64,000 bases of DNA. It comes from Metapseudomonas boanensis. GTDB taxonomy: Bacteria; Pseudomonadota; Gammaproteobacteria; Pseudomonadales; Pseudomonadaceae. The stretch is taken from contig NZ_JAGTIS010000001.1 in NCBI RefSeq assembly GCF_018704125.1, positions 124,001-188,000 on the forward strand, written 5' to 3'. A program made the position numbers and the translations under genes. Shown piece after piece: positions 25,732-35,345 of this stretch (position 1 is its first letter; each line of letters starts with the position of its first letter). The notes beneath the pieces are model-generated. The model did not search any database, was not told the origin of the DNA, and saw only the letters and a program-made list of their open reading frames with translations.

Positions 25732-26687
25732 GCGGTCTCCTTGGCTTGCGGTTGAAGGGAGCGACGGTGGGCAAGCGCTTGCTCCAGCCAGTCGATCAAG
25801 AATGCGGTCACCTCGTTACGATTGCTCTCGTTGAGCAGTTCGTGACGGGCGCCCGGATAAAGTTTCAATTGCACGTTCCTGATTCCGGCCAGGCGCAAGG
25901 CGTCAGCCAGGTCCTGCAGACGCCGGCCCTCACTGACCGGGTCGCGCTCGCCGCCGATCACCAGCAACGGCAGGTCGGGGTCGATCTGGGCCAATTGGCT
26001 GGGCGGTGTGATGCTCTGAAGCCCGCCCAGCAGGTCGAGCCACAATTGATTGGTGCAGCGGAAGCCGCAAAGCGGATCGCTGACGTATTTGTCGACTTCC
26101 TGCGGGTCGCGGCTCAACCAGTCGAAGGTTGTGCGATTGGGCTTGAAGGCCTTGTTGAACGAGCCGAAAGACAGAAAATCGATCAATGCACTGCGGCCTT
26201 CAAGGCCTTGTCGCCAGCGCTCGAAGCGGGCCACGAAGCTGGCCACGCGATACAGTGCGACGGGTTGGTAGTTGGAGCCGGAAAGGATGGCGCCCTGCAG
26301 GCTGCAGCTATGTCGCATCAGGTACGCCTGGCCGATGTAGCTGCCCATGCTGTGGCCCAGCAGGAAGATCGGGGCCTGTGGGTGCTGCTGGCGGATATGG
26401 TGGTTCAGGCTTGCCAGATCGTCCACCACTTTGGCCCAGCCATCCTGTTCGGCATATAGACCGAGAGTGCCGTGCTCGGCGCTCCTGCCATGGCCCCGTT
26501 GGTCGTGCGCATAGAGTTCGAAGCCGGCTGCCACCAATGCTTCGCCAAGGCGCGCATAGCGCCCGCTGTGTTCGGCCATGCCGTGGCTGAGCATGATCAC
26601 CGCCCTTGGCGGAGCTTCGCCAGCCCAGTGGTTGACGTACAGGGGGACTGCATCGCTGGCGTCGAGCCAGAAGGCGTCATGGCGCAT
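25728..26687 (-). CDS. Alpha/beta hydrolase, monoacylglycerol lipase/lysophospholipase-like
   Basis: Predicted serine hydrolase releasing fatty acids from monoacylglycerols or lysophospholipids, 319 residues. The oxyanion strand VIMLSHGMAEHSGRY, the nucleophile elbow LLGHSMGSYIGQAYL, an acid in VIGGERDPVSEG and the catalytic histidine in LYPGARHELLNESNR are all present in the order of the MGL family (hydrolase_4). No signal peptide, so cytoplasmic. Coupled to phaJ1 and adjacent to fadD2/fadD1, which suggests a lipid-degradation neighbourhood. Confidence 0.9.
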   Translation of the reverse strand: MRHDAFWLDASDAVPLYVNHWAGEAPPRAVIMLSHGMAEHSGRYARLGEALVAAGFELYAHDQRGHGRSAEHGTLGLYAEQDGWAKVVDDLASLNHHIRQQHPQAPIFLLGHSMGSYIGQAYLMRHSCSLQGAILSGSNYQPVALYRVASFVARFERWRQGLEGRSALIDFLSFGSFNKAFKPNRTTFDWLSRDPQEVDKYVSDPLCGFRCTNQLWLDLLGGLQSITPPSQLAQIDPDLPLLVIGGERDPVSEGRRLQDLADALRLAGIRNVQLKLYPGARHELLNESNRNEVTAFLIDWLEQALAHRRSLQPQAKETA

Positions 26688-26904
26688 GGCTGATCCTTAT
26701 GCCGGGGAGTCGGCGCATTGTGCACGGGTGGCCCGCCGGCGCAAAGTCCGGCGGCGGCCACTGGCGAGCGGTAATACGTGAGGGGCAAGATTCACCTGGT
26801 CAATGACAGTGCTCAAGTATTTGCGTGATGCCAGGGAGCTGCTAATTTCCGGGCAGCCCCGCAGCGCGGGCCAGACACTTTCAGGGCAGAGAGGACAAGA
26901 ACAA

Positions 26905-28593
26905 ATGCAACCTGATTTCTGGAGCGACAAACGCCCGGCCGGCGTCCCCAATACTGTCGATCTGACTGCCTACAAGTCGGTGATCGAAGTATTCGAGCGG
27001 TCCTGCAAAAAATTCGCTGACCGCCCGGCCTTCAGCAACCTGGGCGTGACCCTGACTTACGCCGAGCTGGATCGCCATTCCGCTGCTTTTGCTGCCTATC
27101 TGCAGAAACACACCGACCTCAATCCCGGCGACCGCATTGCCGTGCAGATGCCCAACGTCCTGCAGTACCCCATCGCGGTATTTGGCGCCTTGCGGGCCGG
27201 GCTCATCGTGGTGAACACCAACCCGCTGTATACGGCTCGCGAGATGCGTCACCAGTTCAAGGACGCCGGCGTGCGCGCACTGGTGTACATCAACCTGTTT
27301 GGCAAGCTGGTCGAGGAGGTGTTGCCGGACACGGAGATCGAATACCTGATCGAGGCGCGCATGGGAGACATGCTGCCAAGCCTCAAGGGGTGGCTGGTCA
27401 ATGCCCTGGTGAAGAAGGTGAAGAAGATGGTTCCCGACTTCCATCTGCCCCAGGCGGTGTCCTTCAAGGATGCGCTCAAGCATGGCCAAGGGCACGCGCT
27501 GCGGCCGGTCAGGGTCGGCCTCGACGATATCGCCGTGTTGCAGTACACCGGCGGCACGACGGGAGTGGCCAAGGGCGCAATGCTCACCCACGGCAACCTG
27601 GTGGCGAACATGCAGCAGGTGGATGCCTGCCTGTCGCAGCTCGGGCCAAATGGGGCGCCGCTGATGAAGCAGGGCCAGGAGATCATGATCGCGCCGCTGC
27701 CGCTTTACCACATCTATGCTTTCACGGCGAATTGCATGTGCATGATGGTAAACGGCAACCACAACATCCTCATCACCAACCCGCGAGATATCCCCGGTTT
27801 CATCAAGGAACTCAAGAAGTGGCGCTTCTCGGCGCTTCTTGGCCTCAACACGCTGTTTGTCGCGCTGATGGACCATCCGGAATTCAAGAATCTGGACTTC
27901 TCCAATCTCAAGGTCACCAACTCGGGCGGCACTGCCCTGGTCAAGGCCACGGCCGAACGCTGGCAGGCGATGACCGGTTGCTCGGTCGTCGAGGGCTACG
28001 GTCTTACCGAAACCTCTCCCGTGGCCAGCACCAACCCATACGGCGACCAGGCGCGCCTGGGTACCGTGGGCATCCCGGTGCCGGGTACGGCATTCAAAAC
28101 CATCGATGACAATGGCAGCGAACTGCCGTTGGGCGAGCGCGGGGAGCTGTGCATCAGGGGGCCGCAGGTGATGAAGGGTTACTGGCAGCGCCCGGAGGCC
28201 ACGGCTGAAGTGCTCGACGATGATGGCTGGCTGCGTACCGGCGATATCGCGGTGATCGACCCGGACGGCTATGTGCGCATCGTCGATCGCAAGAAGGACC
28301 TGATCATCGTTTCCGGTTTCAACGTCTACCCGAACGAGATCGAAGACGTGGTCATGGCCCATCCAATGGTGGCCAGCTGCGCGGCTATCGGCGTGCCGGA
28401 CGACAAGTCCGGCGAGGCAGTGAAACTGTTCGTGGTGCCGCGCGAGGGGGGGGTCAGCGTCGAGGAGCTTAAGGCCTACTGCAAGGAGAATTTCACCGGC
28501 TACAAGGTGCCCAAGCACATCGTGCTCAAGACGGCCCTGCCGATGACTCCAGTCGGCAAGATCCTGCGTCGCGAGCTGCGCGATATCGCTTGA
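26905..28593 (+). CDS. fadD2: Long-chain fatty acid-CoA ligase FadD2
   Basis: Activates fatty acids to acyl-CoA at the membrane with ATP, the entry to beta-oxidation; 562 residues. The ATG at 26905 opens MQPDFWSDKRPAGVPNTVDL, matching the start of the neighbouring paralogue, so it is preferred over the open frame from 26803. The AMP-binding P-loop is YTGGTTGVAKGAMLTHGNL, followed by GYGLTETSPVAS, the fatty-acid signature region GWLRTGDIAVIDPDGYVRIV, and the C-terminal lysine in TPVGKILRREL. It lies in tandem with fadD1, as in P. aeruginosa. Confidence 0.95.
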   Translation: MQPDFWSDKRPAGVPNTVDLTAYKSVIEVFERSCKKFADRPAFSNLGVTLTYAELDRHSAAFAAYLQKHTDLNPGDRIAVQMPNVLQYPIAVFGALRAGLIVVNTNPLYTAREMRHQFKDAGVRALVYINLFGKLVEEVLPDTEIEYLIEARMGDMLPSLKGWLVNALVKKVKKMVPDFHLPQAVSFKDALKHGQGHALRPVRVGLDDIAVLQYTGGTTGVAKGAMLTHGNLVANMQQVDACLSQLGPNGAPLMKQGQEIMIAPLPLYHIYAFTANCMCMMVNGNHNILITNPRDIPGFIKELKKWRFSALLGLNTLFVALMDHPEFKNLDFSNLKVTNSGGTALVKATAERWQAMTGCSVVEGYGLTETSPVASTNPYGDQARLGTVGIPVPGTAFKTIDDNGSELPLGERGELCIRGPQVMKGYWQRPEATAEVLDDDGWLRTGDIAVIDPDGYVRIVDRKKDLIIVSGFNVYPNEIEDVVMAHPMVASCAAIGVPDDKSGEAVKLFVVPREGGVSVEELKAYCKENFTGYKVPKHIVLKTALPMTPVGKILRRELRDIA

Positions 28594-28601
28594 GGAAAAC
28601 G

Positions 28602-28626
28602 GGCAGGGCGGACAATCCGCCCTGCC
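28602..28626. terminator. GC-rich hairpin after fadD2
   Basis: A 10-bp stem ggcagggcgg / ccgccctgcc with a 5-base loop eight bases after the fadD2 stop. No T run follows, so it may slow rather than stop transcription. Confidence 0.5.
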
Positions 28627-28765
28627 GTGGCGGCATGCTCCCTAACTTGGCAACCGTGCCTTGCGCGCAGGATTTCCACCTTACGTCCCACGGCGATTTG
28701 GGTTGGAGCGGCTCTGAGGCCCCGGTTTGCGCCGTTTATCGGCAACTTAGAGTTAGAACTCCAAA

Positions 28766-28793
28766 AATGACCAACATATAAATGGTGGTCATT
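28766..28793. promoter_or_regulatory. Inverted repeat in the fadD1 upstream region, candidate operator
   Basis: Arms aatgacca (28766-28773) and tggtcatt (28786-28793) are separated by 12 AT-rich bases, about 160 bases before fadD1. It differs from the PsrA consensus as I know it. The symmetry and place suggest a regulator site; identity unknown. Confidence 0.4.
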
Positions 28794-28953
28794 AATGTGA
28801 CTGGCTGGGGCAGGTTTGGTACTAGTGAGGCTCTGGCAAAGCTGCTACTCTCGGCGCGCTTTTTGCCCTGCCTGGGGCGAAAAGTCGCATACAACACAAC
28901 AAACAACTGCCTGAGGGCAGTGAAGATCAGCTGTTGCTTAGGAGTGGGCCTCC

Positions 28954-30660
28954 ATGACCGAAAACTTCTGGAAGGACAAATATCCAGCAGGCGTTCCTGC
29001 TGAGATCAATGCCGATCAGTACGCCAATATCCAGGCGGTATTGAAACTGTCCTGCCAACGCTTTGCCGACAAGCCCGCTTTCAGCAACCTGGGCAAGACC
29101 CTGACCTACGGCGAGCTGTACGAGCTCTCCGGGGCCTTCGCCGCCTTTCTGCAGAACCATACCGATCTCAAGCCAGGCGATCGCATCGCCGTGCAGATGC
29201 CGAACATCCTGCAGTATCCGGTCGTCGTGTTCGGCGCCATGCGCGCCGGCCTGATCGTGGTCAATACCAACCCGCTGTACACCGCGCGGGAGATGGAGCA
29301 CCAGTTCAATGATTCCGGTGCCAAGGCCCTGGTGTGCCTGGCCAACATGGCCCACCTGGCCCAGGAAGTCCTGCCCAAGACGGGCATCCGCCACGTGATC
29401 GTCACTGAAGTCGGCGACCTGCTGCCGACCTTCAAGCGCCTGCTGGTCAATGCCGTGATCAAGCACGTGAAGAAGATGGTCCCGCCCTATAGCCTGCCCC
29501 AGGCGGTCAAGCTCAACGATGCCCTGGCCAAGGGGCGCGGCCGCGCTTTCACCGAGGCCAGCCCGCAGAGCGGCGATATTGCCGTGCTGCAGTACACCGG
29601 TGGCACCACTGGCGTGGCCAAGGGCGCCATGCTGACCCACCGCAACCTGGTGGCCAACATGCTCCAGGTCAAGGCGCTGATGGGGGCCAATATGAGCGAT
29701 GGCAGGGAGATTCTCATCGCTCCGCTGCCGCTCTATCACATTTATGCTTTTACCTTCCATTGCATGGCGATGATGCTGATCGGGGGCCACAACATTCTGA
29801 TCACCAACCCTCGCGATCTGCCGAGCATGGTCAAGGAGCTTTCCCAGTGGAAGTTCACCGGCTTCGTGGGGCTCAACACTCTGTTCGTCGCCCTGTGCAA
29901 CAACGAGGAGTTCCGCAAGCTGGACTTCTCTTCCCTCAAGGCGACCTTCTCGGGTGGCATGGCCTTACAACAGGCTACCGCAGAACGCTGGAATGACGTC
30001 ACTGGCTGTGCCATCTGCGAAGGCTTCGGCATGACCGAAACCAGCCCCGTTGTGTCGGTGAACACCTTCGAGAAGAACGAGATTGGCACTATCGGCATCC
30101 CCGTCCCCTCGACCTTGTGCAAGGTAATCGACGATGCCGGCAACGAGTTGCCCCTGGGCTCCGTGGGCGAGCTGTGCGTCAAGGGTCCGCAAGTCATGAA
30201 GGGCTACTGGCAGCGCCAGGAAGCCACCGACGAAATCCTCGACGCTGATGGTTGGCTGAAGACCGGCGACATCGCAGTGATCCAGGAAGATGGCTACATG
30301 CGTATTGTCGACCGCAAGAAGGACATGATCCTGGTGTCCGGTTTCAACGTGTATCCGAACGAGTTGGAAGACGTCCTCGCCACCCTGCCAGGCGTGCTGC
30401 AATGTGCGGCCATTGGCATCCCGGATGAGAAGTCCGGCGAAGCGATCAAGATCTTCGTGGTCGCCAAGCCGGGTGCGAGCCTGACCAAGGACCAGGTGAT
30501 GGAGCACATGCGCAGCAACGTCACTGGTTACAAGATGCCCAAGGCCGTCGAGTTCCGTGATGCGCTGCCGACCACCAACGTAGGCAAGATACTGCGCCGC
30601 GAGCTGCGTGATGAAGAGCTGAAAAAGCTTACCGCGAAGAAGGAGCAGGTCAAGGCCTGA
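28954..30660 (+). CDS. fadD1: Long-chain fatty acid-CoA ligase FadD1
   Basis: Acyl-CoA synthetase of 568 residues, paralogous to FadD2 along its whole length. The AMP-binding motif is YTGGTTGVAKGAMLTHRNL, then GFGMTETSPVVS, GWLKTGDIAVIQEDGYMRIV, DRKKDMILVSGFNVYPNELE and the C-terminal NVGKILRREL lysine. It closely resembles P. aeruginosa FadD1, the main enzyme for longer fatty acids. It has its own 360-bp upstream region and ribosome site (AGGAG), so it can be regulated apart from fadD2. A terminator follows. Confidence 0.96.
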   Translation: MTENFWKDKYPAGVPAEINADQYANIQAVLKLSCQRFADKPAFSNLGKTLTYGELYELSGAFAAFLQNHTDLKPGDRIAVQMPNILQYPVVVFGAMRAGLIVVNTNPLYTAREMEHQFNDSGAKALVCLANMAHLAQEVLPKTGIRHVIVTEVGDLLPTFKRLLVNAVIKHVKKMVPPYSLPQAVKLNDALAKGRGRAFTEASPQSGDIAVLQYTGGTTGVAKGAMLTHRNLVANMLQVKALMGANMSDGREILIAPLPLYHIYAFTFHCMAMMLIGGHNILITNPRDLPSMVKELSQWKFTGFVGLNTLFVALCNNEEFRKLDFSSLKATFSGGMALQQATAERWNDVTGCAICEGFGMTETSPVVSVNTFEKNEIGTIGIPVPSTLCKVIDDAGNELPLGSVGELCVKGPQVMKGYWQRQEATDEILDADGWLKTGDIAVIQEDGYMRIVDRKKDMILVSGFNVYPNELEDVLATLPGVLQCAAIGIPDEKSGEAIKIFVVAKPGASLTKDQVMEHMRSNVTGYKMPKAVEFRDALPTTNVGKILRRELRDEELKKLTAKKEQVKA

Positions 30661-30679
30661 TACCTTTGTGCGGTGCACC

Positions 30680-30704
30680 CAAGGCCCCGCAATGCGGGGC
30701 CTTG
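30680..30704 (+). terminator. Terminator after fadD1
   Basis: Perfect 11-bp stem caaggccccgc / gcggggccttg with a 3-base loop, followed by tcgttt, 20 bases after the stop. Confidence 0.85.
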
Positions 30705-30719
30705 TCGTTTGACGGGGAG

Positions 30720-30824
30720 TCATTTGCGCAGCGCTGCAGGCTGGCAGCTACAGGGTAGGTCGCGCTCCACCAAGCCACTGTCGACACCGCGTTTGGTTGC
30801 GATGATGGAGGTAAAAAGCGTCAT
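30720..30824 (-). CDS. Possible 34-residue small protein between fadD1 and hrpA
   Basis: ATG at 30824 preceded by AGGTTGG; the frame reads TLFTSIIATKRGVDSGLVER and ends CSCQPAALRK. A small unknown gene may sit at the same place in P. aeruginosa. Evidence is limited to the start context and location, so it could be chance. Confidence 0.3.
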   Translation of the reverse strand: MTLFTSIIATKRGVDSGLVERDLPCSCQPAALRK

Positions 30825-30915
30825 CCAACCTTGTGCGCGACGGGGCGCCGCCATTGGGCGAAATCTGCGACAATCCCGCCCTTGCCGAACAGACCTGCCA
30901 GACCGAACGGACCCG

Positions 30916-33900
30916 ATGACCGCGCAATCCCCTAGCCCCGAACAACTCCTGCAGCGCCTTGACCTGGTCATGTGTGGTGATCGCCATCGCCTGCGCCGAC
31001 AACTCCACGAACTGCGCAAGCACCCGGACGAGGCGAAGCTGGCGCAGTGGGTGGAGCGCTTCCAGGCATCCGCGGCGAGGGTTGAGGCGCGGCGCACCAG
31101 TGTCCCGAAGATGCGCTATGACGATGCTCTGCCCATTGCTGCCAAGCGCGACGAGATCAAGGCGGCGCTGGAAAAGCATCAGGTTCTGGTGATCGCGGGT
31201 GAAACCGGCTCGGGCAAGACCACCCAGTTGCCGAAAATCTGCCTGGAGATCGGCCGCGGCACCCACGGCCTGATCGGACACACCCAGCCGCGTCGGCTGG
31301 CTGCTCGCAGCGTGGCGACCCGCGTGGCCGAGGAAATTGGCAGCCCTCTGGGCGAACTGGTGGGCTACCAGGTGCGCTTCGAGGACCAGTCCAACGAGCG
31401 CAGCCTGATCAAGCTGATGACCGACGGCATCTTGCTGGCCGAAACCCAACATGACCGCTACCTCGAGCGCTACGACACGATCATCGTCGACGAGGCCCAC
31501 GAACGAAGCCTCAATATCGACTTCCTCCTCGGCTACCTGAAGACGCTACTGCCGCGCCGGCCAGACCTCAAGCTGATCATCACCTCCGCCACCATCGACC
31601 TGGAGCGCTTCTCCAAACACTTCAGTGATGCCCCTATCATCGAGGTGTCCGGGCGCACCTACCCGGTGGACACCTGGTACCACCCGCTTGCGGCCGAGGT
31701 GGATGAGGACGGCGAGGCGCTGTTCGACGACCTGTCCGTCGACCAGGGCATTCTCCGCGCACTCGACGAGATCGCCAGCCATGAACGCGAGGTGGGCAAG
31801 CGCCCCGGCGACGTGCTGGTGTTCCTGCCGGGCGAGCGGGAGATCCGCGACTGCGCTGAGGTGCTACGCAAGGCCAACTTGCGGCACACAGAAGTGCTGC
31901 CGCTCTATGCTCGGCTGACCCCGGCCGAACAGCAGAAAATCTTCCAGCCGATGCCGGGCCGCAAGATCGTCCTGGCCACCAACGTGGCGGAAACCTCGCT
32001 CACGGTGCCTGGCATCCGCTATGTGATCGACAGCGGCACCGCGCGGATCAGCCGCTACAGCTACCGCGCCAAGGTTCAGCGCCTGCCAGTGGAGGCCGTC
32101 TCGCAAGCCAGTGCCAATCAACGCAAGGGCCGCTGCGGCCGGGTCGAGCCCGGCATCTGCATACGCCTGTACAGTGAAGAAGACTTCCTCTCCCGCCCGG
32201 CCTTTACCGACCCTGAGATCCTGCGCACCAACCTGGCGGCGGTTATCCTTCAGATGCTCCACTTGCGACTGGGCGATATCGAGGCCTTCCCCTTCATTGA
32301 GCCGCCGGACAGCAAGGCCATCAAGGACGGCTTCACCCTGCTGCAGGAACTTTCGGCCGTAAACCGCGAGGGCCAGCTGACGCCGATTGGCCGACAACTC
32401 GCACGGTTGCCCATCGATCCGCGTCTTGGTCGCATGGTCCTGGAAGGCGTACGCCAGGGCAGCCTCGACGAAGTGTTGATCGTTGCCAGCGCGCTGTCCG
32501 TGCAGGACCCGCGCGAGCGTCCGATGGACCGCCAGCAGGCCGCCGACCAGGCCCATGCGCAATGGAAGGATGTCGATTCCGACTTCGCCGCACTGATCAA
32601 TCTCTGGCGCGGCTTCGAAGAGCAACGCCAGGCGCTGGGCTCCAACGCCCTGCGCACCTGGTGCCGGAAGAGCTTCCTCAACTACCTGCGCCTGCGCGAA
32701 TGGCGCGATGCGCATCGCCAGTTGGTGTTGATCTGCCGAGAGTTGAAACTGTTCCCGGAAAGCTCCCCACGTAGGAGCGAGCTTGCTCGCGAAGCAGGCT
32801 CCTCGGCGCAGAAGGTCGTCAGCGGCAGAGAAGTTCGCCAGCAGGCTGACTCCGGTAAGGGAGGGGAGATTCCCGGGCGCACTATCGACTACGCCAAGGT
32901 CCACAAGGCCATCCTCTGTGGTCTGCTCAGCCAGATCGGCCAGAAGAGCGAGGAGGGTGACTACCTCGGCGCACGCCAGCGACGTTTCTGGATTCACCCC
33001 GGCACGGCCATCGCCAAGAAGCGCCCGCAATGGATCATGGCGGCCGAACTGGTGGAGACCACCAAACTGTTCGCGCGCATGGTGGCCAAGATCGAACCCG
33101 ACTGGCTGGAGCCACTGGCCGGCCACCTGGTGAAGAAGAATCATCTGGAGCCGCATTGGGAAAAACGCCGTGGCCAGGTGGTGGCCTACGAGCAGGTCAC
33201 GCTCTACGGACTGATCATTGTCGGCCATCGAGCGGTGCACTACGGCCCAATTGACCCGGAAGTCTCCCGCGAGCTGTTCATCCGCGAGGGCCTGGTGCGT
33301 GGTGAAATCCACAGCAAGGCCAAATGCCTGTCGGCCAACCGTCAGCTGTTGGAAAAGCTCGACGAACTGGAGGCCAAGGCTCGTCGCCGCGATATCCTGG
33401 CCGACGAGGAAACCCTGTTCGGCTATTACGCGGCGCGCTTGCCGGCGGACATCTACCAGACTGCCAGCTTCGAGAAGTGGTACGAACGCGAGCGGGCCGG
33501 CAACCCCCAGCTGTTGATCATGCGCGAGGAAGACGTGCTGGCTCGGGAGGCCAGTGAAGTCACCGCTGCGCAGTACCCGGATAAGCTGCGCCTGGGCGAG
33601 TTGGAACTGCCGCTGAGCTATCACTTCGAGCCCGGCCATGTGCGCGATGGCGTGACCCTGCGTGTACCCGCGCCGCTGCTACCGCAACTGCCACCCGAGC
33701 GGCTGGAGTGGCTGGTGCCTGGCCTGCTGGAGGCCAAGTGCGTGGCCTTGGTGCGCAACCTGCCCAAATCGATTCGCAAGAACTTCGTGCCGGTGCCGGA
33801 TTTCGTCAAGGCGGCCCTGGCCAAGCTGGTGTTCGCTCAGGGCTCGTTACCTGAGGCGCTGGGCCGTGAGCTGCAGCGCATGACTGGCGCCCGCGTGCCG

Positions 33901-34941
33901 GAGGATGCCTGGCCGGAAGCAACGGCACAGTTGGACAGCCACCTGAAGATGAACCTGGAAGTGGTTGACGCTCGGGGCAAGTTCCTCGGCGAGGGCCGTG
34001 ACCTGGTGGAAATCACCGCACGCTTTGCCGAGGCCAGCCAGGCTGCGCTCGCTATCCCGCAGACGCAGAAGGAACAGAAACCGGTCGAGGCCAAGGGATT
34101 TACCGCATTGGCAGAAAAAGCCCAGCAGAAGGTCGCGGGCCTGTCCATGACCGTTTACCCGGCGCTGGTTGAGGAGGGTGGTACGGTCAAGGAGGGGCGG
34201 TTCCCGACCCAGGCCGAAGCAGAATGGCAGCACCGTCGTGCTCTGCAGCGCCTGCTCCTGCAGCAGTTGGCGGAAACGGCCAAGTTCCTGCGCGGCAAGT
34301 TGCCGGGCCTGACCGAGCTGGGCCTGCTTTATCGCGACATGGGGCGCGTCGATGCGCTAGTGGAAGACATCCTCCTGGCCAGCCTCGATACCTGCATCCT
34401 CGAAGGCGAAGCCGGGCTGCCGCGCGATGGTGCGGCCCTAGCCTCCCTGGCGGAAAAGAAGCGCGGTGCCTGGGCTGAGCATGCCGAGCGACTTGCCCGG
34501 CTTACCCTGGACATCCTCAAACTCTGGCACGGCCTGCAAAAGCGCTTCAAGGGCCGTATAGACCTGGCCCAGGCTGTGGCCTTGAACGATATCAAGGCGC
34601 AACTCGGCAACCTGGTCTATCCGGGTTTCGTTCGCGAAACGCCGGCGGAGTGGCTCAAGGAAATCCCGCGCTACCTCAAGGCCATCGAGCAGCGCTTCGA
34701 CAAGATCGCTGCGCAATTGCAGCGCGACCGAGTCTGGTCCGGCGAACTGGCTGGCTATTGGGAGCAGTACAAGGCTCGCCTGGCCAAGCATGCGCAGGAG
34801 GGCAAGCGTGATCCCAACCTGGTGCTCTATCGCTGGATGCTGGAGGAGTACCGCGTGTCCCTGTTTGCCCAGCAACTGGGAACCAAGCTGCCAGTCTCGG
34901 ACAAGCGCCTGTCCAAGCATTGGACGACGGTAGAGCCCTGA
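30916..34941 (+). CDS. hrpA: ATP-dependent RNA helicase HrpA with an in-frame REP-derived insertion
   Basis: DEAH-box helicase acting on mRNA and on stalled ribosomes in E. coli; 1341 residues against about 1300 there. The ATG at 30916 begins MTAQSPSPEQLLQRLDLVM; the open frame to 30673 is not part of the family. Motif I is IAGETGSGKTTQLPK (about residue 95), motif II is VDEAHERSLN, motif III is LIITSATIDLERF, and motif VI is QRKGRCGRVEPG. The helicase-associated and DUF3418 C-terminal regions follow. Around residues 615-655 a stretch unlike the family (ESSPRRSELAREAGSSAQKV and beyond) is encoded by a REP pair and keeps the frame open. Confidence 0.95.
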   Translation: MTAQSPSPEQLLQRLDLVMCGDRHRLRRQLHELRKHPDEAKLAQWVERFQASAARVEARRTSVPKMRYDDALPIAAKRDEIKAALEKHQVLVIAGETGSGKTTQLPKICLEIGRGTHGLIGHTQPRRLAARSVATRVAEEIGSPLGELVGYQVRFEDQSNERSLIKLMTDGILLAETQHDRYLERYDTIIVDEAHERSLNIDFLLGYLKTLLPRRPDLKLIITSATIDLERFSKHFSDAPIIEVSGRTYPVDTWYHPLAAEVDEDGEALFDDLSVDQGILRALDEIASHEREVGKRPGDVLVFLPGEREIRDCAEVLRKANLRHTEVLPLYARLTPAEQQKIFQPMPGRKIVLATNVAETSLTVPGIRYVIDSGTARISRYSYRAKVQRLPVEAVSQASANQRKGRCGRVEPGICIRLYSEEDFLSRPAFTDPEILRTNLAAVILQMLHLRLGDIEAFPFIEPPDSKAIKDGFTLLQELSAVNREGQLTPIGRQLARLPIDPRLGRMVLEGVRQGSLDEVLIVASALSVQDPRERPMDRQQAADQAHAQWKDVDSDFAALINLWRGFEEQRQALGSNALRTWCRKSFLNYLRLREWRDAHRQLVLICRELKLFPESSPRRSELAREAGSSAQKVVSGREVRQQADSGKGGEIPGRTIDYAKVHKAILCGLLSQIGQKSEEGDYLGARQRRFWIHPGTAIAKKRPQWIMAAELVETTKLFARMVAKIEPDWLEPLAGHLVKKNHLEPHWEKRRGQVVAYEQVTLYGLIIVGHRAVHYGPIDPEVSRELFIREGLVRGEIHSKAKCLSANRQLLEKLDELEAKARRRDILADEETLFGYYAARLPADIYQTASFEKWYERERAGNPQLLIMREEDVLAREASEVTAAQYPDKLRLGELELPLSYHFEPGHVRDGVTLRVPAPLLPQLPPERLEWLVPGLLEAKCVALVRNLPKSIRKNFVPVPDFVKAALAKLVFAQGSLPEALGRELQRMTGARVPEDAWPEATAQLDSHLKMNLEVVDARGKFLGEGRDLVEITARFAEASQAALAIPQTQKEQKPVEAKGFTALAEKAQQKVAGLSMTVYPALVEEGGTVKEGRFPTQAEAEWQHRRALQRLLLQQLAETAKFLRGKLPGLTELGLLYRDMGRVDALVEDILLASLDTCILEGEAGLPRDGAALASLAEKKRGAWAEHAERLARLTLDILKLWHGLQKRFKGRIDLAQAVALNDIKAQLGNLVYPGFVRETPAEWLKEIPRYLKAIEQRFDKIAAQLQRDRVWSGELAGYWEQYKARLAKHAQEGKRDPNLVLYRWMLEEYRVSLFAQQLGTKLPVSDKRLSKHWTTVEP
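32771..32857 (+). repeat. REP pair inserted in-frame within hrpA
   Basis: One intact REP arm (32771-32793, core gtaggagcgagcttgctcgc) and a decayed inverted partner (32834-32857, ttcgccagcaggctgactcc) lie within the hrpA reading frame. They are translated into about 29 residues plus flanks. REP pairs are normally intergenic. Confidence 0.8.
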
Positions 34942-35345
34942 TCCGGATGTGAGTGCGGATTCATTTGGACTTGTGAAATCACGTTCTTAGGGGCATCAGT
35001 CACTGGCTCTGCCTGTGACGATTGAAATGTTCCGACTAGCAGGATGAAGTCGGGATTCTGTGTAGGAGCGAGCTTGCTCGCGAAAGATCGAGCTCGGGCT
35101 GCTCGCGAGCAAGAACTCCCCGTCCCCCTTGCTCCTACAAGTTCAGCTGTGAGTCTGAGCGCGAAGATTGGTTCCGACCCCCTTCCAAGGGGCAAAAAGC
35201 AAGTTCATGTTCCAGGAGGGTGGATGTTTACTCGCAAAGCAGGCCCACGGCCGTAGGTCGGGTGGAGCGAAGCGATACCCAAAAGAGGTGGTGCAGGTGC
35301 CGGAAATCCCTCACCCCCGGTCTGTCTCCCAGCGAGCGAGGGAGA
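34942..35345. other. Intergenic region between hrpA and the nuclease-helicase gene
   Basis: Convergent gene ends with about 400 bases of non-coding sequence. A REP element (35061-35139) and a short gtaggtcgggtggagcgaag element near 35253, typical of Pseudomonas intergenic DNA, are present. No gene or clear terminator was found. Confidence 0.5.
35061..35139. repeat. REP pair with interrupted right arm
   Basis: Left arm 35061-35084 has the canonical core tgtaggagcgagcttgctcg. The inverted partner is split: tcgcgagcaag at 35103-35113 and ttgctcctaca at 35129-35139, with about 15 bases between. Confidence 0.75.

Noticed and set aside
26881-28518. 545-codon open frame antisense to fadD2
   Set aside because: Sequence is His/Asp/Leu-rich reverse translation of the AMP-binding enzyme; no family motifs or start context.
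30673-30915. N-terminal extension of HrpA
   Set aside because: Includes the fadD1 terminator hairpin and has no similarity to the family.
32771-32857. Frameshift or pseudogene call for hrpA because of the REP insertion
   Set aside because: The frame stays open through the insertion and all downstream conserved regions remain in frame.
31864-33639. 591-codon open frame antisense to hrpA
   Set aside because: The opposite strand has intact HrpA helicase motifs.
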